Assembly (NCBI GenBank): GCA_019636235.1
Contig: JAHBXW010000021.1
Coordinates: 1-64,000 of the forward strand
DNA from: Planctomyces sp.
GTDB lineage: Bacteria > Planctomycetota > Planctomycetia > Planctomycetales > Planctomycetaceae
Direction: 5' to 3'
Length of the DNA stretch: 64,000 nucleotides
Below, piece after piece: positions 56,960 through 64,000 of this stretch (position 1 is the stretch's first letter; each line of letters starts with the position of its first letter). The notes under the pieces are model-generated. The model made no database searches. It was not told where the DNA came from and was given only the letters and a program-made list of their open reading frames with translations. Position numbers and translations under genes: made by a program.

Positions 56960-58480
56960 ATGACGCCACTGCCGGTCGCCTGGACAGAAGGGATGTTCCT
57001 GCGGCCGCAGCACTTTCAGGCGGCGGACCGGCACTGGGCGGCGGAACTCGCGGACGCCATCCACTGGCACCACCCGTTCAGCTACGGCATCTCCGCGATT
57101 TCATTCAGCGAAGACGCGATTCGCAACTCGCAGTTCGAATTGACGTCGTGCGACGTTCGCTTCCGGGACGGCACGGCGGTGCGGATCGGCCAGGGGTTGG
57201 ACCGGCTGGACCTGAAAGCGGCATTTCAGGAGCGGGCGACGGTGCGGGTCTGCCTGGCGGCGCCGCGGATGGCGAACGGCGTGGCCAACCTGGGCCTGCC
57301 CGGCACGGCCGACCTCGCGCGATTCCACGAGGTGTCGGTTGAGGAGCCGGATGAGAACGCCGGCGGCAATGAGCAGTCAGTCTCGTACCGACATCTCAAC
57401 GTCCGGCTGTGTCTGGACAGCGACAACCTCAGCGGGTTTGAGATTCTGCCCATCGCGCAGATTCGCCGGCTGGGGGACCGGGAGGGGACGCCGGAACTCG
57501 ATGCCCGGTACGCGCCTCCGCTGCTGTCGGCGGACGGCTGGCCCGAGCTTCAACGCGACCTGGTGCGGGGCGTGCATGACCTGTTGGGGCGCAAGATCGA
57601 CCTGGTGAGCCAGCAGGTGCGCAGCCGGGGCATCACGCTGGCGGCCCGGGAGCCGGGGGACCTCGAACGGCTGTTCATGCTGCAGGTGCTGAACTCGGCC
57701 GAGGCGTCGCTGGGGGCGCTGGCATACGCCCCACGGATGCATCCGTTCCCGTTGTATGCCGAGTTGTGCCGGATCGTCGGGCAATTGTCGGTCTTTTCGC
57801 CGCAGCGGCGGTCGACGGACATCCCGCGTTACGATCACGATGATGTGCTGCCGATCTTCCGGGAACTGCGTCAGCGGATTGAATCGCTGATCCAGGTGCT
57901 GGGAGAATACGAATTTGAGCAACGGGCGTTTGTCGGCTTTGGGCGTGGCCTGCGGGTGTCGCTGGAGCCGAAGTGGCTGGAGCGGGAGTGGGAGTGGTTC
58001 GTCGGAGTGTCGTCGAACCAGTCGCACGACCTGGTGCGGCAGTTGATCACGCGACTGGACTGGAAGATCGGCAGCGCGGACCGGGTGGAGCACCTGTTTC
58101 AGCTCCGGGCGCGGGGGCTGGAGCAAATCGCGGACGTCAAACAGGTGCCCCGGGCGCTGCCTCCGGACAGCCAGTGGCTGTTCTACGAGGTGAACCGTTC
58201 GGGGCCGGAGTGGTTGCGGGCGGCCGAGACGCGGTCGCTGGGGATCCGTCTTCAGGAACAGATGATCATCAATATCCGGGAGCTGGAGGGTCAGGAAGAG
58301 GTGGTTGTGAAGACCGATGCGGGGCCGATCACGCTGACGTTCAGCCTGTTCGCCGTGCCCGTGCGATCCGGCCTGTCAGGCTCGGCCGCGGGCGCTGCGC
58401 CGGTTCCGGCGGCCCCCGGCTCGACGCCTCCGCCGCCTCCGCCCCGCCCGGCCTACCCGCCCCCGCCGATGAAACGCTGA
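56960..58480 (+). CDS. tssK: Type VI secretion baseplate protein TssK
   Basis: A 506-residue protein with the TssK opening 'PVAWTEGMFLRPQHFQAADR' and further signatures: 'LARFHEVSVEEPDENA', 'QVLNSAEASLGALAYAPRMH' with 'HPFPLYAELCRIVGQLSVFS', and 'DSQWLFYEVNRSGPEWLRAA'. TssK joins the type VI baseplate to the TssL-TssM membrane complex. The C-terminal 50 residues are a Pro/Ala tail (PPPPPPRPAYPPPP) absent from standard TssK (about 445 aa), which may be disordered. The ATG at 56960 is preferred over a TTG nine bases earlier. Confidence 0.9.
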   Translation: MTPLPVAWTEGMFLRPQHFQAADRHWAAELADAIHWHHPFSYGISAISFSEDAIRNSQFELTSCDVRFRDGTAVRIGQGLDRLDLKAAFQERATVRVCLAAPRMANGVANLGLPGTADLARFHEVSVEEPDENAGGNEQSVSYRHLNVRLCLDSDNLSGFEILPIAQIRRLGDREGTPELDARYAPPLLSADGWPELQRDLVRGVHDLLGRKIDLVSQQVRSRGITLAAREPGDLERLFMLQVLNSAEASLGALAYAPRMHPFPLYAELCRIVGQLSVFSPQRRSTDIPRYDHDDVLPIFRELRQRIESLIQVLGEYEFEQRAFVGFGRGLRVSLEPKWLEREWEWFVGVSSNQSHDLVRQLITRLDWKIGSADRVEHLFQLRARGLEQIADVKQVPRALPPDSQWLFYEVNRSGPEWLRAAETRSLGIRLQEQMIINIRELEGQEEVVVKTDAGPITLTFSLFAVPVRSGLSGSAAGAAPVPAAPGSTPPPPPPRPAYPPPPMKR

Positions 58481-58529
58481 CTCGCGGCGACCCCTTACGC
58501 AACGGACGGCACACGCATCGCATCGACTG

Positions 58530-59201
58530 ATGACACCACGATTCTCCAAAGCCGTCGACCCGATCTTCATGCACGTGATCCGCACGTTGGACCGGATCGA
58601 GCGGCATGAGGAGCTGAACCCGCATCTCGAACAGGCGGCGATTCAGTCGCGGATCGAGCGGGCTGAATCGGAACTCGGCGGCTCCCCCGAGTGGCAGCTC
58701 GCGAAGTACGCGCTCGTCGCCTGGATCGACGACGCGATGATCTTCGCTGAGTGGTCCGGCAATCGCTGGTGGCAGGAGAACCCGCTGGAGGTCGTCATCT
58801 ACCGGGAGCGCGTGGCGGCGTACAAGTTCTTTCAGGACGCCAAGGAGGCCGCCGCGGCGCAGCTCAAGGACGCCCTGGAGGTGTTCTACGTCTGCGTGAT
58901 GCTGGGCTTTTACGGCGCCTACCGGCCGGAGGCGTTCGGCGCGCGGGACCAGGACGAGCATCGCCTGTTCCTGCGGCAGTACGACCTGCCGCCGACGCGC
59001 GAAGCCTGGGCCAAACAGACGCGGACGTACCTGCGGCTGCAGCAGGGACGCCCGAAGATCTCCGTCAACCCGCGGGAGGGCAACTTTGCCCCGCCGCTGG
59101 AGGATAAGTTCGCCGCCATCAGCGGCTGGCTGCTGGCCAGCGTCCTCCTGGCCGCGGTGTTCTTCCTCGGCTGGTACCTGTTTCCGCCGACTGGATCGTA
59201 G
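58530..59201 (+). CDS. tssL: DotU/TssL-type type VI secretion protein
   Basis: A 223-residue membrane protein. It opens 'FSKAVDPIFMHVIRTLDRIE' and carries 'QLAKYALVAWIDDAMIFAEW', 'WWQENPLEVVIYRERVAAYK' and 'EVFYVCVMLGFYGAYRPEAF', the helical cytoplasmic hook domain of DotU/TssL. A single C-terminal transmembrane helix is seen at about 197-217. No peptidoglycan-binding extension follows it. It starts 49 bases after tssK and ends three bases before tssM. Confidence 0.9.
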   Translation: MTPRFSKAVDPIFMHVIRTLDRIERHEELNPHLEQAAIQSRIERAESELGGSPEWQLAKYALVAWIDDAMIFAEWSGNRWWQENPLEVVIYRERVAAYKFFQDAKEAAAAQLKDALEVFYVCVMLGFYGAYRPEAFGARDQDEHRLFLRQYDLPPTREAWAKQTRTYLRLQQGRPKISVNPREGNFAPPLEDKFAAISGWLLASVLLAAVFFLGWYLFPPTGS

Positions 59202-59204
59202 CCC

Positions 59205-60887
59205 ATGTTGACGCAGTTCCTGAAAGACCTGTTCGACCGCCTCACGTGGCCGATCCGCCGGGTCGTCTCGGCGCCGATGACGCTGTTCTCGGCTCCGCGG
59301 TTGAAGTTCGGGTTTTCGCTGCCGGTGCGGCTGGCGGTGTTCGCGTTTCTGTTTCTGCTGATCTGCGTGATCGTGGGCTACTGCCTGTTCCACTTCGGTC
59401 CCAACCGGACCGAGCGGGAATCGGTGTGGGACTTCAAGCAGTTCCTGGTCGTCTCGGTGCTGCTGATCGTCATCCCGCTGCTGGTGCACCGGCTGACGTG
59501 GATGTGGCTGGACGGGGAGACGTCGCGTTACCCTGACATCGATGCCGCGTGGAAGGCGGGGCTGAAGGCGCTCAAGGACCAGGGGCAGGACCTTTGCGAC
59601 CTGCCGTTGTTTCTGGTGATGGGTCCGGCGGACGCGCGTCAGGCGCAGGCCATGATGCAGGCGTCGGGGCGGAATTTCTCGATCAGCGGCGTGCCGGATG
59701 CGGCCGCTCCCCTGCACTGGTTCTGCGATTCCGAAGCGGCGTTTCTGGTGCTCACCGGGACGACCCGCGTCGCCGCGCTGGCCACGCTGACTCCGAACGT
59801 GACGATCGCGTCCCCCGGCCGCCCCGCGCCGGCATCGCCGGCGAAGGGGTTGTTCACGGCGACGGCCGAGTTGCCCTCCGACTCGATGATCGTCGAATCG
59901 GACATGGCCCCGGCCCCCGCGCCCTCGGCGCCTGCCCCCGCGGGGCGTCACAACATGACGCTCCAGGCCGACAACGATCAGTGGAATGAACTTTCCCCGA
60001 CCGGCTCCGTGAATCGCGCCGGACAGATTGAACGCATTGCGGCCCTGCCGGACGCCCGGGCCCGCGACATCGATGTCCGCCTGGGGCATGTCCTGCATCT
60101 GATCCGCGCCGCGCGGCAGCCCTATTGCCCGATCAACGGCGTCCTCAGCGCCCTGCCGTTCCACCTGATCCTCGCGGGGGACGCGCAGTCGGTCGAACTT
60201 CAGAAGGCCGTCCGCGCCGACCTGGACCTGGTGCAGTCGACGCTGCAGCTCCGCTGCCCGGTGTCGGTGCTCGTGGGCGGCATGGAAACGGAATCAGGCT
60301 TCCGCGTTCTGGCCCGCCGCATCGGTCGCGAGAAGGTTAAATCCAGCCGGTTCGGCAAGGGGAACGACAGCCTCTGGACGCCCGCCACTCCGGACAACAT
60401 CGAGGCCATTTCCCGGAACGCCTGCGGCGCGTTCGAGGACTGGGTGTACCACCTGTTCAGCGCGGCCGACGGCCTGACCCGGACCGACAACGGCAAGCTG
60501 TACTCCATCCTCTGCCTGGTCCGGACCCAGTTGCAGGAGCGATTGACGAACCTGCTGTGCGGGGCGTACGGCCGCGACAACGAGGAGGCCATGCTGTTCT
60601 CCGGCTGCTACTTCGGAGCGACGGGAGACCAGGAGGACCGGCAGGCGTTCGTCAAAGGAGTGTTCGACAAGCTGGCCGAGCAGGAAGAGCAGTTGTCGTG
60701 GATGCCCGAGGCGCTCGATGAGAATGAGCGCTACACGCGGATGGCGCGGATCGCCAACACGCTGAATCTGGGGCTGATCGTCCTGCTCGTCCTGATGGGA
60801 CTGTCGATTCCCCTGGGGTATCGGGACAATCTTCAGCAGCTGATTCCCTGGGCGCGGGGAACCGGGTCCCCCTCGGAGCAGCCGTGA
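59205..60887 (+). CDS. tssM: Short TssM (IcmF) homologue with degenerate P-loop and no periplasmic domain
   Basis: A 560-residue protein about half the size of normal TssM. Two transmembrane helices (about 43-62 and 80-98) are followed by a cytoplasmic domain whose start 'LPLFLVMGPADARQAQAM' aligns with the TssM nucleotide-binding loop but lacks GxGKT. Further TssM-like segments are 'APLHWFCDSEAAFLVLTG', 'RQPYCPINGVLSALPFHLIL' and 'FEDWVYHLFSAADGLTRTDN'. A third transmembrane helix (about 527-545) is followed by only 15 residues, so the large periplasmic domain is absent. Stop and start of the next gene overlap (TGATG). Confidence 0.82.
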   Translation: MLTQFLKDLFDRLTWPIRRVVSAPMTLFSAPRLKFGFSLPVRLAVFAFLFLLICVIVGYCLFHFGPNRTERESVWDFKQFLVVSVLLIVIPLLVHRLTWMWLDGETSRYPDIDAAWKAGLKALKDQGQDLCDLPLFLVMGPADARQAQAMMQASGRNFSISGVPDAAAPLHWFCDSEAAFLVLTGTTRVAALATLTPNVTIASPGRPAPASPAKGLFTATAELPSDSMIVESDMAPAPAPSAPAPAGRHNMTLQADNDQWNELSPTGSVNRAGQIERIAALPDARARDIDVRLGHVLHLIRAARQPYCPINGVLSALPFHLILAGDAQSVELQKAVRADLDLVQSTLQLRCPVSVLVGGMETESGFRVLARRIGREKVKSSRFGKGNDSLWTPATPDNIEAISRNACGAFEDWVYHLFSAADGLTRTDNGKLYSILCLVRTQLQERLTNLLCGAYGRDNEEAMLFSGCYFGATGDQEDRQAFVKGVFDKLAEQEEQLSWMPEALDENERYTRMARIANTLNLGLIVLLVLMGLSIPLGYRDNLQQLIPWARGTGSPSEQP

Positions 60888-61264
60888 TGGATCCTCTCTC
60901 CGCGCAGCCGAACGACTTCGCCGGAGCCTCCGGGACGTCCCCCGAAGCGCGCGAGGAGTCGATGCTCGACGCGGTGCTGGACCGCACGCAGGCGGATCGT
61001 TCGGAAAGCCTGCGGCCGGAGCACGTGGCGGCACTGCGGGAAATCGCCCGTCGGCGCTCGGGCGAAGAAGCCTGTTCGCCGGAAGCGGTCCGCGAGATCG
61101 TGGAGGTGCTGGTCCGCGACATGTGGTCGGCGATGGGCGTACGGTTCTCGGACGCCTGGACGCGGAGCGTCGCCGTGGACATCGCGGACACGCTGTCGGA
61201 CGACGAGCGCTCGCTGCAGCGGATCAATGCGTTCTGGGCCGACCTGCGGAAGGGCGCGGTCTGA
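60887..61264 (+). CDS. Small protein of unknown function in the tss operon
   Basis: A 125-residue acidic, helix-rich protein with no recognised domain. Its ATG overlaps the tssM stop (TGATG), and it ends two bases before the start of the sigma factor gene, so it is translated as part of the same mRNA. A role as an adaptor, chaperone or anti-sigma factor is possible purely from position; none of these is shown by sequence. Confidence 0.75.
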   Translation: MDPLSAQPNDFAGASGTSPEAREESMLDAVLDRTQADRSESLRPEHVAALREIARRRSGEEACSPEAVREIVEVLVRDMWSAMGVRFSDAWTRSVAVDIADTLSDDERSLQRINAFWADLRKGAV

Positions 61265-61266
61265 CC

Positions 61267-61971
61267 ATGTCCACCCGCCGCCCTCCGCTGTCGAACGAGC
61301 TGATCCAGGGGTCGCAGGGCCTCGTGCGGATGCTTGCGCTGCGGCTGCACAAGCGGTTCCACGAGCGGTACGAGCTGGACGACCTGATCGCGTTTGGGCA
61401 GGTGGGCCTGGCGCAGGCCGCGAAGTCGTTCGACCCGCTGCAGGAGCTGCAGTTCTCCACGTACGCCTACTACCGGATCCGGGGCGCGATCTACGAAGGC
61501 ATCGAGAAGATGGGCTGGGGACCGCGCTCGCAGTTCCGGAGGCGCAAGTTCCTCCAGAAGGCCAGCGAGCTGCTCGAGCAGCATTCCCAGCCCTCATCCG
61601 AAACGCCGACTGACGACCGCCGCTGGCTGGGGGGCGTGACCCAGCAACTCGTGGTGATGTCGTTCGCGACGCTGGAGTTCTCGGAGGATGCGGCGGTCGA
61701 CAGCCGACCGGGCCTGGACCCGCAGGACCTGATCGCGGCCCGCGAGGTGCATCAGCGGCTGCGGCAGCTCGTGGCGCGACTGCCGGACGAGCCGCGGCGG
61801 CTGATCGAGGCGATGTACTTTGAAGGCTGCTCGCTGCAGGAGGCGGCCGGGCAACTGCAGATCAGCAAGGGCTGGGCCAGCCGGTTGCACAGCCGGGCGC
61901 TGTCGCGGCTGGGGAACGATCTGCGGGGGATGGGGCTGGCGGATGAATCGGGCGTGCGGTCGGCCGTCTGA
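61267..61971 (+). CDS. FliA/WhiG-like sigma-70 family sigma factor linked to tss genes
   Basis: A 234-residue sigma factor with region 2 ('YELDDLIAFGQVGLAQAAKS', 'FSTYAYYRIRGAIYEGIEKM') and region 4 ('LIEAMYFEGCSLQEAAGQLQ', 'SKGWASRLHSRALSRL'). It is larger than a minimal ECF factor and more FliA/WhiG-like, with a variable region between (about residues 90-165). Its place at the end of the tssK-tssL-tssM unit suggests that it controls secretion genes, here or elsewhere on the chromosome. Confidence 0.85.
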   Translation: MSTRRPPLSNELIQGSQGLVRMLALRLHKRFHERYELDDLIAFGQVGLAQAAKSFDPLQELQFSTYAYYRIRGAIYEGIEKMGWGPRSQFRRRKFLQKASELLEQHSQPSSETPTDDRRWLGGVTQQLVVMSFATLEFSEDAAVDSRPGLDPQDLIAAREVHQRLRQLVARLPDEPRRLIEAMYFEGCSLQEAAGQLQISKGWASRLHSRALSRLGNDLRGMGLADESGVRSAV

Positions 61972-62031
61972 CGGCAATTGATCGCGCGACGCTGTGACCT
62001 TCTGCCGCCGCAGGGGCCAAGGACGCGTGCT

Positions 62032-63195
62032 TCAAACCCGATTCCGCTTTAATTCTTCCAGCGGATAGAACGTGTCCCGCCACGAAATCCCGCCCTGCTT
62101 CAGGTTCAGGATCATCGTCCGCACCTGAATGTAGGCGAACGCCAGCACGCCGATCGGAAACAACAGTCCCAGCCACACGGGCTGGCGGTTCTGCAGGCAG
62201 GCCCGGCCTGCGAAGATCACGTAAATCGCCGCCGCCGCCGCGAACAGCGCGTTCGCCGGCCAGGGCGCCAGCACCATTCCCGACCAGGGCAGGACAAAGT
62301 TCGCCAGCATCGAAACGACGCCGCCAATCGTCATCCAGGGCCGATAATCGACGCCGGCGAACGTGTTCTTCTCGAGGCCCCGGACCAGCTCGCCAAAGGA
62401 GCGGTACCATTCAACCTCGAGCAGCCCCCTCCCCACCACAAGATCCTGCGAAAACCCGGCCAGTTTCAGAACCTTGCCCAGCTTCAGGTCATCGTCCGGA
62501 CGGAGCGCCAGTCTGGAATGTCCGCCGACCGCGTCATACGCGGACTTGCGAACCAGATTGAACGCCCCGATCCCCACGTGCGCGGCGCTGCGGGGATTCC
62601 GAATCGCCCAGGCCCTGAGATAGATCAGAAAGCACATTGAGAACACGGGAATGAACGCGCGCATCCACAACGACGGCGACTCCACCACCGGTGTGGCTGC
62701 GAGATGGTCGACGCCGTGTTCCAGCGCATAAGCCACGCCCCGGCGGACGGCCGTCTGCTCGAAGACCACGTCCGCATCGGTGAACAGCAGCCACTCCCCC
62801 CTGGAGCCGTCCGCGCCGCGCTGCAGCGCATGGTTCTTGCCCAGCCAGCCAGCCGGCAGCGCGTCAATCATGACGACGTTCAACCGCGGGTCGTCGGTCG
62901 CCACACGCGCCAGGATCGCCGCCGTCCCGTCCGTGGAACGATCGTTGACGACCGTGATCTCCAGGTCGGGGTAATCGACCCCCAGCAGCGAGCGGACCCC
63001 CGATTCGATGTTCCGCTCCTCGTTCCGGGCGGCGACCACGATGGACACCTTCGGCCAGGTTTCGCGTGGCCCCGGGGGCGTTCGGGCCAGCACCCGCATC
63101 CGCACATCGGTCACGAGCAGCAGCAGCCCCATGCCCAGCGACGTCACGAGAGTCATCGCCGCAAGTGCTGTCCAGAGAGCGGGTAAGGTCAGCAT
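62032..63195 (-). CDS. Membrane-bound family 2 glycosyltransferase
   Basis: A 387-residue protein. An N-terminal transmembrane helix (about residues 5-30) precedes a GT-A catalytic domain: 'VSIVVAARNEERNIESGVRS', the DxD of 'WLLFTDADVVFEQTA', and 'RPDDDLKLGKVLKLAG' with a later 'EVEWYRSFGELVRGLEK'. Three C-terminal hydrophobic helices follow. This resembles the bacterial glycosyltransferases of the carotenoid/hopanoid/cell-wall type; acceptor unknown. The ATG at 63195 is preferred over a longer frame that starts at 63282. It is convergent with the tss-operon sigma factor. Confidence 0.88.
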   Translation of the reverse strand: MLTLPALWTALAAMTLVTSLGMGLLLLVTDVRMRVLARTPPGPRETWPKVSIVVAARNEERNIESGVRSLLGVDYPDLEITVVNDRSTDGTAAILARVATDDPRLNVVMIDALPAGWLGKNHALQRGADGSRGEWLLFTDADVVFEQTAVRRGVAYALEHGVDHLAATPVVESPSLWMRAFIPVFSMCFLIYLRAWAIRNPRSAAHVGIGAFNLVRKSAYDAVGGHSRLALRPDDDLKLGKVLKLAGFSQDLVVGRGLLEVEWYRSFGELVRGLEKNTFAGVDYRPWMTIGGVVSMLANFVLPWSGMVLAPWPANALFAAAAAIYVIFAGRACLQNRQPVWLGLLFPIGVLAFAYIQVRTMILNLKQGGISWRDTFYPLEELKRNRV

Positions 63196-63517
63196 CGCGA
63201 CGCTTGGCCGAGGGTGATTGAACGGGACGACGACAGGCGCCAGGCCGGGAGCGGGACTTCCCAGACTCCCCACTCTGCGCACGAGGTACGAGATTCCTAA
63301 CCGTGACGATGCGCGGAAGCGATTCGCTCGTCTCGATCGCTACGACGGTCGATTTATGACGACGTGACACATCCGTTGGAACCGTCCCGCGATCGCGGCG
63401 CGGTCCAAGGCGGCGGAATCCCCGGGGCGGATCCGTCAGGAGTGCGGGCGGGGAACGGGCCCACGGGCCGGCCACGCAGAAGATGAACTGACCTGAGTGG
63501 ATTGTGGGGGAATCGAC
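63196..63517. other. Intergenic region between divergent glycosyltransferase and beta-barrel genes
   Basis: 322 bases with no gene seen on either strand. GGGGGAA just before 63518 is the probable ribosome binding site of the downstream gene. Confidence 0.35.
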
Positions 63518-64000
63518 ATGCTTCGTCGCAGCACCACGCTGTTGATCATGCTGGCAACCTGGATGGCGACGTCGGCGACAGCGTTCGCGCAGGTCCAGTT
63601 CGAAGCCGACTATCTCTACATGCGGCAAAGCGGCCGCGACAGCGGCTCGCTGATCACCGGCCCGGGGGGGCTGTCCACCGGCGACGTCAACTTCGGATAC
63701 GAATCCGGCTTCCGGTTCGCCCTCAGCGCCGGCACGGACGACTGGGAAATCGAGACGATGTTCTCCCGCGTCGACGGCTGGAGCGACAGCACGCAGCGGA
63801 CGCTGGGTCTGCCGCTGTTGTTCGACGACGCGCCGTTCGCGGGCAACCGGCTGGGTTTCGTGAACTCGCTGGGCGTGGCGGCTTCGAATCCGAACGCCAA
63901 CGGCCAGGATGAAACGCTGGAAAGCGAACGTCTGCAGGCGCTGGCGACGGCCGGACTTCGCGCGACGAGCAAGTTCCAGGACTTCGAGCTGAACCTGAAC
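63518..64000 (+). CDS. Outer-membrane beta-barrel-like protein, N-terminal part (cut by window end)
   Basis: The frame opens at ATG 63518 and runs without a stop to the last base (161 codons). It has a signal peptide (MLRRSTTLLIMLATWMATSA, cleaved near AFA-QV), and then 'FEADYLYMRQSGRDSGSLIT', 'VNFGYESGFRFALSAGTDDW' and 'EIETMFSRVDGWSDS', alternating aromatic/polar strands typical of planctomycete beta-barrel outer-membrane proteins of the BBP7 kind. The C-terminus lies outside the window. Confidence 0.65.
   Translation, partial: MLRRSTTLLIMLATWMATSATAFAQVQFEADYLYMRQSGRDSGSLITGPGGLSTGDVNFGYESGFRFALSAGTDDWEIETMFSRVDGWSDSTQRTLGLPLLFDDAPFAGNRLGFVNSLGVAASNPNANGQDETLESERLQALATAGLRATSKFQDFELNLN

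Noticed and set aside
58341-60164. 607-codon minus-strand frame
   Set aside because: Antisense of tssL and tssM; composition is that of a high-GC shadow frame.

Overview
The window is a high-GC (mostly around two thirds G+C) bacterial chromosome segment that reads as a planctomycete. The lineage call rests on several co-occurring traits: a DUF1559 prepilin-like protein, a PEP-CTERM protein, Pirellula-type secreted proteins with NPCBM, PQQ-propeller and HEAT domains, a Tat-exported ceramidase-like protein, an exo-sialidase, mcsA-mcsB without an adjacent ctsR/clpC, and many hydrophobic secreted proteins of unknown function. This is inference from gene content; there is no rRNA in the window. 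I find about 54 protein genes (one cut by each window edge) and two tRNA genes, Gly(GCC) and Gln(UUG).

Layout. 1-0.8 kb: a low-GC accessory patch with a DUF4238 C-terminus and a tiny basic protein. 1.1-8 kb: glcE-like oxidase, PspA-like protein, ECF sigma factor, a LarA-like protein and clpB with palindromic sites in front. 8-13 kb: PEP-CTERM protein, NPCBM protein, UPF0173 hydrolase, trigger factor and tRNA-Gly. 13-19.4 kb: rpmF-plsX, a membrane-anchored GspE-type ATPase with a CvpA-like protein, a CbiX-type chelatase, a secreted Ala/Pro-rich protein and a YciE/YciF ferritin-like protein. 19.6-26 kb: an FAD oxidoreductase, a truncated FlhB-like protein, mcsB and mcsA (with a clear promoter and an operator-like palindrome), an NDH-2-like oxidoreductase, and tRNA-Gln overlapping a lipid kinase gene. 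26-32 kb: PIN-TRAM protein, a fused DUF116/prenyl synthase, a tRNA-dihydrouridine synthase, a repeat-bearing non-coding stretch and the DUF1559 protein.

32.7-38 kb holds a GntR(YtrA)-ABC-membrane protein operon, a CBS-domain membrane protein and an Ldh-type dehydrogenase. 38-48 kb holds secreted proteins (HEAT plus pseudo-receiver, PQQ propeller, ceramidase-like, sialidase) and priA. 48.2-49.8 kb is a lower-GC type II restriction-modification pair closely resembling BstYI (RGATCY). 49.8-56.7 kb carries sulfite reductase, MsrP and uncharacterised secreted or membrane proteins. 57-62 kb is one tightly packed operon: tssK, tssL (DotU), a short TssM lacking P-loop and periplasmic domain, a 125-residue unknown and a sigma factor. 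The window ends with a family 2 glycosyltransferase and the start of an outer-membrane beta-barrel-like protein.

The most interesting candidates for undescribed biology are the reduced TssK-TssL-TssM unit wired to its own sigma factor; the mcsA-mcsB-truncated FlhB neighbourhood with its intra-promoter palindrome; the DUF116-prenyl synthase fusion; and the secretion ATPase carrying its own membrane anchor. All functional statements come from reading motifs in the sequence; no searches were run.
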